Shown piece after piece: positions 8,026-15,950 of a stretch of DNA of 38,366 bases. Numbering within the stretch: the first letter of the stretch is position 1; each line of letters opens with the position of its first letter. This DNA is from Magnetococcales bacterium (lineage in GTDB: Bacteria; Pseudomonadota; Magnetococcia; Magnetococcales; Magnetaquicoccaceae): the NCBI GenBank assembly GCA_015231915.1, contig JADGAR010000036.1:1-38366 (forward strand). The letters are read 5' to 3'. The notes under the pieces were generated by a model. The model saw nothing but the letters and a program-made list of their open reading frames with translations, ran no database searches and was not told where the DNA came from. The translations under genes and the position numbers were made by a program.

Positions 8026-9963
8026 ATGTTCTCAGACAAGAATACAAGGTGCGGATTGGAATACCGGAAGTACCTGATCATCGTCGGGGTACTCGGCATC
8101 GTCGGGCTGGCTGGCAGCTACTGGTATCTCAACTACTTTCTCGACGAGATCGGCATCGACTCCGAAAAGGTGTTGAAGAGCACCAAGAATCTGGGGCAGA
8201 AAGGGATTCGCGCGATTGCCGAACTCCCCGGAACCCCGGTGCAGAGCATGCCGAACGTCAATGTCCAGGCGCCTTCCATGGCCCAGGCCGCCAACTTCTG
8301 GGGCAATCCCTCGCCCGCCGCTCCGCCCACGGATCAGGAATCGTTTTCCGTTGTGGTGCAGTCCATTCTGCCGAGTGTGGTGAGCGTCAATACCGAAAAC
8401 CGGGGCGTTTCTCGTACCGGCGTCCCCGCCGATCCCGCTCCCCAGCCGGCGCCCGCGTTGGCGCAACAGCAGGATGGCGGTCTGCGCTTCATGACCCCCT
8501 TTTCGGGCGTGGCCATGGAGAGCATCGGTTCCGGCGTCATCGTCTCTGCGGACGGTTACATCATCAGCAACTACCATGTCGTGGAGAACTCCCGCAACAT
8601 TTACGTCACCGTTTTCGGCCCCATGGGCAATCGGCGTTATCCAGCCGAGGTGGTGCGGCTCGATCCTTCCCGCGATCTGGTGTTGCTGAAGGTCAATGTG
8701 CCTCAGCCTCTCCAGCCCGCATCCCTGGGCAACAGCGATCTGGTGCGGGTCGGCGATCCCGTGATCACCGTCGGCTGTCCCTTCGGCCTGGATCAGACCG
8801 TGAGCAAGGGGATCATCTCCGGCGCGCGCAAGGCGGTGACCATCGAGGGGGTGGTACACAAGGATCTCATTCAGACCGATGCCGCCATCAATCAGGGCAA
8901 TTCCGGAGGTCCTCTCGTCTCCCGTCACGGGTATGTGGTGGGGATCAACACCGCCATCTATTCCCCGACGCAGGCCTTTTCCGGGGTGGGGTTCTCCGTG
9001 CCGGTCAACAGCGTGCGCGAGTTCATCAACGAACAGATCGCCATTCCCGAAGTGACCCCGGCCCTGGCCGTTTCCCGAATGGGTCAGGGACAGCAGGTCG
9101 CCGCCAAGGCGATTCCGCCCATTCCGCTCAATGCCGTTGCCCCGCATGGCGATCGTGGCCCGTGCGAAAACTGCCATGCGATCCAGGGCGGCGGCGGGCA
9201 GGTGGCGCGTCAACCGGCCTTCCAGGGAGGTGCGACGGGCATCAACGTCGCCCTGCCGCCCCAGGCGACCACCCCTGCGGCGACAGCCACCACGGCGGGC
9301 TTCGAATCGGTGATCGGCGCCCGCTTCCTGCCCCTGGACGACATGCTGCGACAGCGGTTTCAGCCTTTTGCGCCAAACGGCGTCTTCGTGCAGAGCGTGC
9401 AGCCCGACTCTCCGGCAGCCGCTGGCGGCTTGGTGGCCGGGGACATCGTCTTCAAGCTGGATGGTCGCTGGGTGAATACCCCGGATGATCTGACAACCCG
9501 TCTGAAAACCTATGCCGTTGGAGAGAAGGCGCGCATCTCCGTGTCGCGCAAACGGGTCCGGATGGATCTCGCCGTGGTCATTTCCGTGCCGCCGGTCAAT
9601 GCCGCGCCACAGACAGTCAAGCCGGTCGCCGATCCCCAGCCGTCCGCCGCCAAGCCGCCCAAGCCGGCGGCCCCCACGGAGTTCGAGTGGCTCGGCATGG
9701 AACTCGTGCCGATCGATGACAAAATGATCAAGAAAAATGCCGCAATGAAGGACAAACAGGGAGCAGTTGCAAAGGAGATCGATCCTGGCCTGGAAGCCGA
9801 TCTGGCGGGCATGCGTCCAAATGACATCGTCTTGTCCATCAATGGACAGTCGGTAGCCACCAATGCAGCTCTGGACAAGGCCATTCAAGCCTCCACGACG
9901 GCAAGCGCCATTCTGTTGGACGTGGAGCGCGACAATAAACGGATGTTTGTAAAATTGAGATGA
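8026..9963 (+). CDS. mamE: Magnetosome serine protease MamE with one magnetochrome motif
   Basis: A 645-residue HtrA-type protease that processes Mam proteins and triggers crystal maturation. It has one N-terminal membrane anchor (about 17-38) and a trypsin-like domain with an intact triad: H184 (NYHVV), D217 (SRDLVLL) and S293 (GNSGGPL). A c-type haem (magnetochrome) motif CENCH is at 380-384 inside the PHGDRGPC context. Two PDZ domains follow (about 425-515 and 553-645). Other MamE proteins are longer (over 700 residues) and normally carry two CXXCH motifs; I find only one. It is flanked by mamI and the repeat protein in the mamJ position. Confidence 0.94.
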   Translation: MFSDKNTRCGLEYRKYLIIVGVLGIVGLAGSYWYLNYFLDEIGIDSEKVLKSTKNLGQKGIRAIAELPGTPVQSMPNVNVQAPSMAQAANFWGNPSPAAPPTDQESFSVVVQSILPSVVSVNTENRGVSRTGVPADPAPQPAPALAQQQDGGLRFMTPFSGVAMESIGSGVIVSADGYIISNYHVVENSRNIYVTVFGPMGNRRYPAEVVRLDPSRDLVLLKVNVPQPLQPASLGNSDLVRVGDPVITVGCPFGLDQTVSKGIISGARKAVTIEGVVHKDLIQTDAAINQGNSGGPLVSRHGYVVGINTAIYSPTQAFSGVGFSVPVNSVREFINEQIAIPEVTPALAVSRMGQGQQVAAKAIPPIPLNAVAPHGDRGPCENCHAIQGGGGQVARQPAFQGGATGINVALPPQATTPAATATTAGFESVIGARFLPLDDMLRQRFQPFAPNGVFVQSVQPDSPAAAGGLVAGDIVFKLDGRWVNTPDDLTTRLKTYAVGEKARISVSRKRVRMDLAVVISVPPVNAAPQTVKPVADPQPSAAKPPKPAAPTEFEWLGMELVPIDDKMIKKNAAMKDKQGAVAKEIDPGLEADLAGMRPNDIVLSINGQSVATNAALDKAIQASTTASAILLDVERDNKRMFVKLR

Positions 9964-10012
9964 TTCGGCGTATTAATTGGCCCAAAAATTCCGGTGGATA
10001 GGAGAATTGACC

Positions 10013-11911
10013 ATGGATCAGAACAAAAAAGGTTCCGATGTGACAAAAAAAGAGTCGAAGCCGGGTGGTCCGGATCAAAACGAAAAGGAAAAAGGCCTCG
10101 CCGATGACCTTGATGCTGTTTTGCAAAAACAGCTCAATGACAAGCTGAAGGCAGGTTCAGGTAACGGCAAGAGCGGTCATGAGGCGGCAGCGGAAAAGAA
10201 GGCTGACGAAAAAAAGGAAGGCAGCTCGCCAAAAATCGAAGAAAAGAAGGCCGACGAAAAAAAGATCGACGAAAAGAAGGCCGACGAAAAAAAGGCTGAA
10301 GCCCCTGTGCCGGTCGTACCGCCCAAGGCGGAAGAAAAGAAGGGCCTTGCTCCTGCAATGCCCCCGTCAGCTTTATCGATGGCTCCCAAAGTTGAGGAGA
10401 AAAAAGCCGAAGTCGCTGCTCCGGTCGTGCCGCCCAAGGTGGAGCAAAAAGGAGCGCCCCCGGTGACGGCTGCTGCGGCTTTATCTCTGCCGCCCAAAGC
10501 GGAGGCAATGAAGGCCGATGCCCCTGCTGCGGTCATGCCGATCAAGGGAGAGGAGAAAAAGGGGGTACCTCCCGTCACGGCCCTGCCGGCATTTACGGTT
10601 CCACCCAAGCCAGAGGAAAAGAAGGCCGAAGCCCCAGCGATGCCTGCCTTCTCCATGCCTCCTCCCAAGACAGAGGAAAAGAAGGCCGAAGCCCCAGCGA
10701 TGCCTGCCTTCTCCATGCCTCCTCCCAAGACAGAGGAAAAGAAGGCCGAGGCCCCAGCGATGCCTGCCTTCTCCATGCCTCCACCCAAACCAGAGGAAAA
10801 GAAGGCCGAGGCCCCAGCGATGCCTGCCTTCTCCATGCCTCCACCCAAACCAGAGGAAAAAGTCGCAGCGCCGATTCTCGCCACTTCCCCTGTCCCACTG
10901 GCACCGCCTGAACCACTGAAAGAGCGTCTGCCTCCGTTGAGCCTGGCCGTTGAACCCGCTCCGGATTCCAGGAAGGAAGAAAAACCCGCATCGGAACCAC
11001 TGGTCGCCTCCCAGACGGAAGAGGCCGACGAGCCGTTGCCAACGCCCGGCAAGGATGCCTTTGTGGCCGCCGCAGAGAAAGAACGGGTGCTGAAACTGAT
11101 TCGCGATGCAGCCACCAAGCGCTTGGAGGATACGCCGGATCCACGCGCGCAGAAGGTGGCCTCCGTGCCGGAACCCGTGGAGGAACCCGTCGCGGAACCC
11201 GTTACGGAATCCACGTCCGGATCCACCTTCGCGGTTACCGAGGATGTGGTCGCCACCACACCGGCGCCGACCGGCGTGGAGAGCGCGCCTGCTCCGGTGG
11301 AAGAATCGAAGCCGTTCGGCGTCCTGATTCCGCCATCGCCACGCATCCCCATCTCCTCTTTGCATAACAAGCCCGAACTGCTCTCTCCGAGTCAGGTGCG
11401 ACTCAACGAAGCCTTCGTGCGTCAATTGAAGGGCGCACCCCCCTTGCCGGATCCCGCGCCCCGACAGTCGGACGCCACGGATCCCGCTCCGGCCAAGCCG
11501 AAGGCGGTCAGACGGGTTGCCTCCGGGCGCAAGATGACCGAAGACGGCGCCACCGAGGTGCCGGTCGAGTCGCTGGGGACCGGATTGTACAATGCCCTGG
11601 GCGACATGGTGGGAGGCGTGGTGCGTGCTTCCCGGTCGGCTTCCGGGATCGTGCAGGCGAAGATCGCGCCTGTTGACCCCGCCATGGAGACACAGACCGG
11701 TCCCCGTTTGACCGGCACCGACCGCGCGGCCAAAACAGTGGCCAAGGGAGTTCATGGGGTGTTCGGCGGGGCGTCCGAGATCGTCAGGGGTGGCGGCAAC
11801 ATCGTGATCGGCACCCTCGGGGTCGTCACCATGCCCGTTTTCGGCGCGGTGGGTTCCATTGTCCGGGCCTTTATGCCGGAGAGACAAAAACCGGCGGAAA
11901 AGTCGCAATGA
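10013..11911 (+). CDS. Lys/Glu/Pro/Ala repeat protein in the mamJ position
   Basis: A 632-residue low-complexity protein. The N-terminus (to about 95) is highly charged with repeated EKKADEKK blocks. A Pro-rich region (about 95-300) is built from 20-residue units of the type PPKxEEKKAEAPAMPAFSMP, the last four nearly identical. A charged spacer follows. The C-terminal 120 residues form a Gly/Val/Ala-rich, possibly membrane-associated part (GLYNALGDMVGGVVRAS, then NIVIGTLGVVTMPVFGAVG). Start at 10013 with GGAG 9 bases upstream. In Magnetospirillum the gene between mamE and mamK is mamJ, an acidic repeat protein tethering vesicles to MamK filaments. I see no MamJ sequence identity, so a MamJ-like linker role is inferred from position and architecture only. 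Confidence 0.7.
   Translation: MDQNKKGSDVTKKESKPGGPDQNEKEKGLADDLDAVLQKQLNDKLKAGSGNGKSGHEAAAEKKADEKKEGSSPKIEEKKADEKKIDEKKADEKKAEAPVPVVPPKAEEKKGLAPAMPPSALSMAPKVEEKKAEVAAPVVPPKVEQKGAPPVTAAAALSLPPKAEAMKADAPAAVMPIKGEEKKGVPPVTALPAFTVPPKPEEKKAEAPAMPAFSMPPPKTEEKKAEAPAMPAFSMPPPKTEEKKAEAPAMPAFSMPPPKPEEKKAEAPAMPAFSMPPPKPEEKVAAPILATSPVPLAPPEPLKERLPPLSLAVEPAPDSRKEEKPASEPLVASQTEEADEPLPTPGKDAFVAAAEKERVLKLIRDAATKRLEDTPDPRAQKVASVPEPVEEPVAEPVTESTSGSTFAVTEDVVATTPAPTGVESAPAPVEESKPFGVLIPPSPRIPISSLHNKPELLSPSQVRLNEAFVRQLKGAPPLPDPAPRQSDATDPAPAKPKAVRRVASGRKMTEDGATEVPVESLGTGLYNALGDMVGGVVRASRSASGIVQAKIAPVDPAMETQTGPRLTGTDRAAKTVAKGVHGVFGGASEIVRGGGNIVIGTLGVVTMPVFGAVGSIVRAFMPERQKPAEKSQ
10621..10860 (+). repeat. Four tandem 60-base repeats within the mamJ-position gene
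   Basis: Units start at 10621, 10681, 10741 and 10801. The first two are identical to each other and the last two are identical to each other; the two types differ at four positions, one change giving Thr to Pro. This AABB pattern implies recent duplication. Each unit encodes 20 residues, so the reading frame is kept. Confidence 0.95.
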
Positions 11912-11964
11912 CATGTGCGACATAACCTTTTCTATTGGCCTTCAAGACTGGGGAGTTGGTTGAC

Positions 11965-13011
11965 ATGAAGACATCCGGACATCAGAACAGTCCCTTGCTT
12001 TTGGGTATCGATCTGGGGACATCCCGCACCATGATCCTGTCGAACCGGGGGACGAGGGCCACGGTTCGCTCCGTGGTCGGCTATCCGAAGGACATCATCG
12101 GGGTGAAGCTGCTGCATGACTCCCATATGATCGGGGAAGACGCCCTGAAGCGCGCCTCCTATCTGCACATCCACTATCCCCTCGAGGACGGGGTGCTCAA
12201 GGAGGCCAACGATCAGGCGGCGGAGGCGGCCAAGCTTTTGATCAGGCATGCCATCAGTCTGGCCAATCCCCAGCCGGGGGACCAGATTTATGGGGTGTTG
12301 GGGGTGCCGGCGCGCGCCTCCATGTTCAACAAGAACCAGCTCCTCAAGATCACCCAGGAGCTGCTCGATCTCTCCATGGTCGTTTCCGAGCCGTTCATGG
12401 CGGCCTATGAGATCGATCAGTTGAACAACGCCATCATCATCGACATCGGCGCGGGGACCACGGACATCTGCGCCATGAAGGGGATCATCCCCAGCGGCGA
12501 GGATCAGGTCACGGTCCTGAAGGCGGGCAATTACATCGATCTGGTGTTGGAAAATCTCATTCGCGAGACCCACCCCGACGTGCAGATGACCCTCAATCTG
12601 GCGCGCAAGATCAAGGAGCAGCACGGCTTTGTCGGCGAACCCAAGGAAGATGTGATCATCAGTCTGCGCAAGAACGGCAAGCCGGTGACCTGCAATCTCT
12701 CCCGCGAGGTGCGCACTGCCTGCGAGACCATCGTGACCGAGATCGTGGAACAGTTGCAGAACCTGATCATGGTCTTCGATCCGGAAGACCAGGAGGATGT
12801 GTTGCGCAACATCTACCTGACCGGCGGCGGATGCCGCATCCGTGGACTGGCGGACATGATCGCGGCTCAGCTCAAGGAATACGGACAGGTGGTGGTGCGG
12901 CAGGTCCCGGATCCCGATTACTGTGGTGGTGCCGGAGCGTTGAAGCTGGCCATGGAACTGCCGCCCCAGTACTGGGAACAGGTTGGTCATGTCTACAAGT
13001 CGGCCAAGTGA
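11965..13011 (+). CDS. mamK: Actin-like magnetosome filament protein MamK
   Basis: A 348-residue bacterial actin that forms filaments positioning the magnetosome chain. Nucleotide-binding motifs are in place: phosphate-1 GIDLGTSRT (about 14-22), phosphate-2 IIDIGAGTTDI (about 156-166) and the adenosine motif YLTGGGCRI (about 284-292). The ATG at 11965 is preceded by GGGGAG and gives the usual MamK length; an upstream TTG at 11935 would add ten unlikely residues. It follows the repeat protein by 53 bases and precedes the second mamF-like gene. Confidence 0.95.
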   Translation: MKTSGHQNSPLLLGIDLGTSRTMILSNRGTRATVRSVVGYPKDIIGVKLLHDSHMIGEDALKRASYLHIHYPLEDGVLKEANDQAAEAAKLLIRHAISLANPQPGDQIYGVLGVPARASMFNKNQLLKITQELLDLSMVVSEPFMAAYEIDQLNNAIIIDIGAGTTDICAMKGIIPSGEDQVTVLKAGNYIDLVLENLIRETHPDVQMTLNLARKIKEQHGFVGEPKEDVIISLRKNGKPVTCNLSREVRTACETIVTEIVEQLQNLIMVFDPEDQEDVLRNIYLTGGGCRIRGLADMIAAQLKEYGQVVVRQVPDPDYCGGAGALKLAMELPPQYWEQVGHVYKSAK

Positions 13012-13055
13012 CGAACCGAATCCATCGCAATTTCAAACTTTCAAGGAGCAATCAA

Positions 13056-13376
13056 ATGGCGACTTCCGTGCAAATGCCCGCAGGCGTGGGAAGCAAGGTG
13101 CTGGCCGGTCTGAGTTATCTGGGGATTCTCTGTCTGGTTCCCCTGGTCATGAATCGGGATAATACCTATGTGCGTTTTCATGCGCGCCAGGGGGTGATCT
13201 TGTGGATGTGGGAGGTGCTGGCGATCTACAGCCTGGTGCTGCCGGGCGTGGGACGGATCTTCTTCGGGATTTCCGGGTTGTTGTGTCTGGCCTTCTCGGT
13301 GATTGGTCTGGTATCGGTCTATCTGGGCAGGGCCTGGAAACTCCCCCTGATCGGAGACTGGGCGGAATCCATTTGA
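13056..13376 (+). CDS. mamF: Magnetosome membrane protein MamF (second family copy)
   Basis: A 106-residue, three-helix protein. The motifs LSYLGILCLVPLVMN, YVRFHARQGVILWMW and GLVSVYLGRAWKLPLI match MamF closely. It is clearly paralogous to the product at 6135-6449 with the same spacing of motifs. A good ribosome site (AAGGAG, 13043-13048) precedes the ATG. MamF proteins affect crystal size redundantly with their paralogues. Its position between mamK and mamL agrees with clusters of the Magnetococcus type as I recall them. Confidence 0.9.
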   Translation: MATSVQMPAGVGSKVLAGLSYLGILCLVPLVMNRDNTYVRFHARQGVILWMWEVLAIYSLVLPGVGRIFFGISGLLCLAFSVIGLVSVYLGRAWKLPLIGDWAESI

Positions 13377-13437
13377 AAGATGAGGTCTGAAGCCGTGGCA
13401 GGCATGGAGTTCAGCGCGAGAACGGAGGGGACGAACA

Positions 13438-13662
13438 TTGAGTAAACCCCTTCTCTCAATCATTTTGTCTATTTTACTGCTGATCTTCGCCACGCAGAAC
13501 ATGAACATGGTCAGCATTCGATTCGTGGTCGGCCCGCCCATTGAAATGCCCCTGATTCTGGTGATATCGGGGGCATTCATTGGCGGTTTCGTGTTGGCGA
13601 CCATCAATCACCTGAGACGCAACGCTTTCGGAAGCCGCCGCAAGAGGAAAGAAGGCCCATGA
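13438..13662 (+). CDS. mamL: Magnetosome membrane protein MamL
   Basis: A 74-residue protein with two transmembrane helices (about 4-20 and 36-56) and a strongly basic C-terminal tail (HLRRNAFGSRRKRK). MamL is needed for vesicle formation and resembles LapA-domain proteins. The start is a TTG at 13438 behind GGAGGGG; no ATG fits. It overlaps mamM by four bases, as expected for the mamL-mamM pair. Confidence 0.85.
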   Translation: MSKPLLSIILSILLLIFATQNMNMVSIRFVVGPPIEMPLILVISGAFIGGFVLATINHLRRNAFGSRRKRKEGP

Positions 13663-14639
13663 GTTACCCGAAATGCATCGTTTGCTACAAGTCCGTGGGC
13701 TGGATCGGGCTGGTCGCCAACATTGCCCTCTCCGTGTTGAAGGTGTTCGTCGGGATCATTTCCGGTTCGCAGGCGTTGCTGGTGGACGCCATGTACTCGG
13801 CCAAGGACGTGTTGACTTCGTTTTTGATCCTGCTGGGCCTGAAGTTCTCCAAGCAGCCCATCGATCAGGAGCATCAGTTCGGCCATGGCAAGGCGGAGTT
13901 CCTCTTTTCGCTGATCGTCGGCCTGACCATGGTGGTGGTGACCCTGCTCCTGATCTTCTTCGAGGCGGACAAGTTTTTGAGCGGCCATCCCCACAAGGCC
14001 CCGCACATGATCGCACTGTGGGCTGCGCTGTTCGTGCTGTGCGCCAATATTTTCCTTTGGTATTACACCCGCTGCGTGGCGTTTCAGATCAACAGCCCGA
14101 TGGTCGGCATCCTGTCCAACCATCAGAAATCCGACGCCTACTCCTCGCTGGCTGTTGCGTTCGGCATTGTCGGGTCCCACTATCTGAACATGCCCTGGCT
14201 GGACTCGCTGGTGGCCGTGGGGGAGTGTCTCGATCTCCTCTATCTGGGCTACACCATCTCCAGGGAGGCCTTCCAGGGGCTGATGGACGTTTCGGCGCCG
14301 AAAAAGCTGGTGCAAAAGGTTCACGAACTGACCCGTTCCGTGTCCAAGGTCAACAGCGTGGAAGAGGTGCTCACCCGCCGTGTGGGGCAGGATGTGTGGA
14401 TCTCCCTGACCATCGGGGTGGACCCGGAACTCACCATCGAGGAGGCCAAGGAGGTGAGCCTGTGGGTGGAAGAACGACTGGTCAACACCATTCCCCATCT
14501 GGGTGACGTGCATGTCCACTTCCGGTCGGCGAGCGGAACGTTGCCGGAACTCGATCACATGGGCGAAGAGATCGCCCGCCTCAGAGAAAAACTCACCCGT
14601 CTGGAAACCGGCCCGTCACCGGAAGGAGCGCCGGCGTGA
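13659..14639 (+). CDS. mamM: Magnetosome cation diffusion facilitator MamM
   Basis: A 326-residue CDF transporter that exchanges iron for protons at the magnetosome membrane and stabilises MamB. It has six predicted helices. The transport site uses Y46 and D50 (VDAMYSAKD) in helix 2 and H155 and D159 (NHQKSD) in helix 5, the same numbering I recall for Magnetospirillum MamM. The cytoplasmic C-terminal domain (about 215-300) carries VGQDVWISLTIGVDPELT and HVH. Overlaps mamL at its start and mamN at its end. Confidence 0.95.
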   Translation: MSYPKCIVCYKSVGWIGLVANIALSVLKVFVGIISGSQALLVDAMYSAKDVLTSFLILLGLKFSKQPIDQEHQFGHGKAEFLFSLIVGLTMVVVTLLLIFFEADKFLSGHPHKAPHMIALWAALFVLCANIFLWYYTRCVAFQINSPMVGILSNHQKSDAYSSLAVAFGIVGSHYLNMPWLDSLVAVGECLDLLYLGYTISREAFQGLMDVSAPKKLVQKVHELTRSVSKVNSVEEVLTRRVGQDVWISLTIGVDPELTIEEAKEVSLWVEERLVNTIPHLGDVHVHFRSASGTLPELDHMGEEIARLREKLTRLETGPSPEGAPA

Positions 14640-15943
14640 CTCTCTTGCCAACGCTGACCCTGCTGCTTTTTCTGGCGCTCTTTTTTCTGGTCCAGATGGA
14701 TCTGGTGAACCGGGGCATCGCCATGCTGGGAGGCGGGATGATTTTTCTGCTGATCGGCGGGGTGTTCGACTTCTACCGTCCTGGTCAGGCCATGGAGGCG
14801 ATTTATTTTGATACATTGGCGCTTTTGTTCGGGATGTCGATGATTTCCGACTGTCTGCTGCGTTCCGGCCTGTTTCATCACCTGGCCCTGCGGGTGGTGC
14901 TGTTCGCCCGAGGCAATGGCATGCTGTTGCTGGTTCTGCTGGTGCTGATCACCTACGTGGCGTCGCTGATTTTCAATAATCTCTCCGTCATGGTGATTCT
15001 GGTCCCCATGACGTTGGCGATTTGTGGGACGCTGCGCATGGATCCGGCCCCGGTGGTGAGCGCGGAGTTGATCGCCTCCAACCTGGGAGGGGCCTCCACG
15101 TTGGTGGGGGATCTGCCCAACATGATCATCGGCGCTGTGGGACGGTTGCATTTCGATGATTTCCTGGCCGCCATGATGCCCCCTTGTCTGGTATTGCTGG
15201 CGGTATTGCTGGTCCACTTCCGCAAACGCATGGCGTCGGGCCGGGAGCCGCGCTTCGATCCGGAGACGGTGCGTCGGGCGCTGGAGGCGAGCGCGCCCCT
15301 GGGCGGCGGGATCGACCGGTATCGGCTCCGGGTGGGGGGGTGGGTGTTCGCACTGACCCTGCTGGGCTTTCTGATCGCGCCGCCCCTTGGGTTGCGCCCG
15401 GCGGCCATCACGCTGCTGGCCGGGGTCCTGGTCCTCGCACTGGGGAGAGTGCCGGTTGGCGAATGGTTCCAGGCCATGGCGGGGCCGGAACTGATGTTCT
15501 TCGTTGGGTTGTTCGTCATGGTGGGCGGCTTGCGGGCCGCCGGGGTGCTGGATGGCATACACCAACTGGTGCTGGGAATTGGGGGGGGGAATGTGACCCT
15601 GGCCCTTTTGGTTCTGATGGGCATGGCCTTTCTGCTCACGCCGCTGTTCAACGCGGGGCCGGCGACGGCCCTGCTGGTCCCGGTGGCCAAGGCCATGCAT
15701 GACGCACTGGGCAACAACGCCATCTGGTGGGCGCTTTCCCTGGGGGTGTTGGCCGGATCGTCGGCCACCCTCTCCGGGGCCACGGCAGGGCCGGTGGTTG
15801 CCGGGTTGATGAGCCGCGCAACCCCTCCGGGGGGCGCCCCGTTTCCGGTACTGGAATTTCGCGGTTATCTGGCATGGGGATTGCCCGTGGCCGCAATTTT
15901 TCTGGGCCTGGCATCGTTTTACATCCTACTGATCGCCGGATGA
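14636..15943 (+). CDS. mamN: Magnetosome antiporter-like protein MamN
   Basis: A 435-residue membrane protein with about ten helices of the ArsB/NhaD/Na+:H+ antiporter superfamily, proposed to export protons released during magnetite formation. Typical features are IFNNLSVMVILVPMTLAI, then ASNLGGASTLVGDLPNMII (about 148-166) and a second conserved half ending in SSATLSGATAGPVVAGL. It begins with GTG at 14636, overlapping the mamM stop. Length matches known MamN proteins. mamO starts seven bases after its stop. Confidence 0.93.
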   Translation: MTLLPTLTLLLFLALFFLVQMDLVNRGIAMLGGGMIFLLIGGVFDFYRPGQAMEAIYFDTLALLFGMSMISDCLLRSGLFHHLALRVVLFARGNGMLLLVLLVLITYVASLIFNNLSVMVILVPMTLAICGTLRMDPAPVVSAELIASNLGGASTLVGDLPNMIIGAVGRLHFDDFLAAMMPPCLVLLAVLLVHFRKRMASGREPRFDPETVRRALEASAPLGGGIDRYRLRVGGWVFALTLLGFLIAPPLGLRPAAITLLAGVLVLALGRVPVGEWFQAMAGPELMFFVGLFVMVGGLRAAGVLDGIHQLVLGIGGGNVTLALLVLMGMAFLLTPLFNAGPATALLVPVAKAMHDALGNNAIWWALSLGVLAGSSATLSGATAGPVVAGLMSRATPPGGAPFPVLEFRGYLAWGLPVAAIFLGLASFYILLIAG

Positions 15944-15950
15944 GGCCGTC

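Noticed and set aside
10621-10860. CRISPR array
   Set aside because: The repeats are contiguous with no spacers and lie in a reading frame.
10177-11370. Minus-strand frame of 397 residues and others opposite the repeat gene
   Set aside because: Their repeats are shadows of the + strand 60-base units; the + strand frame has a ribosome site and spans the whole gap between mamE and mamK.
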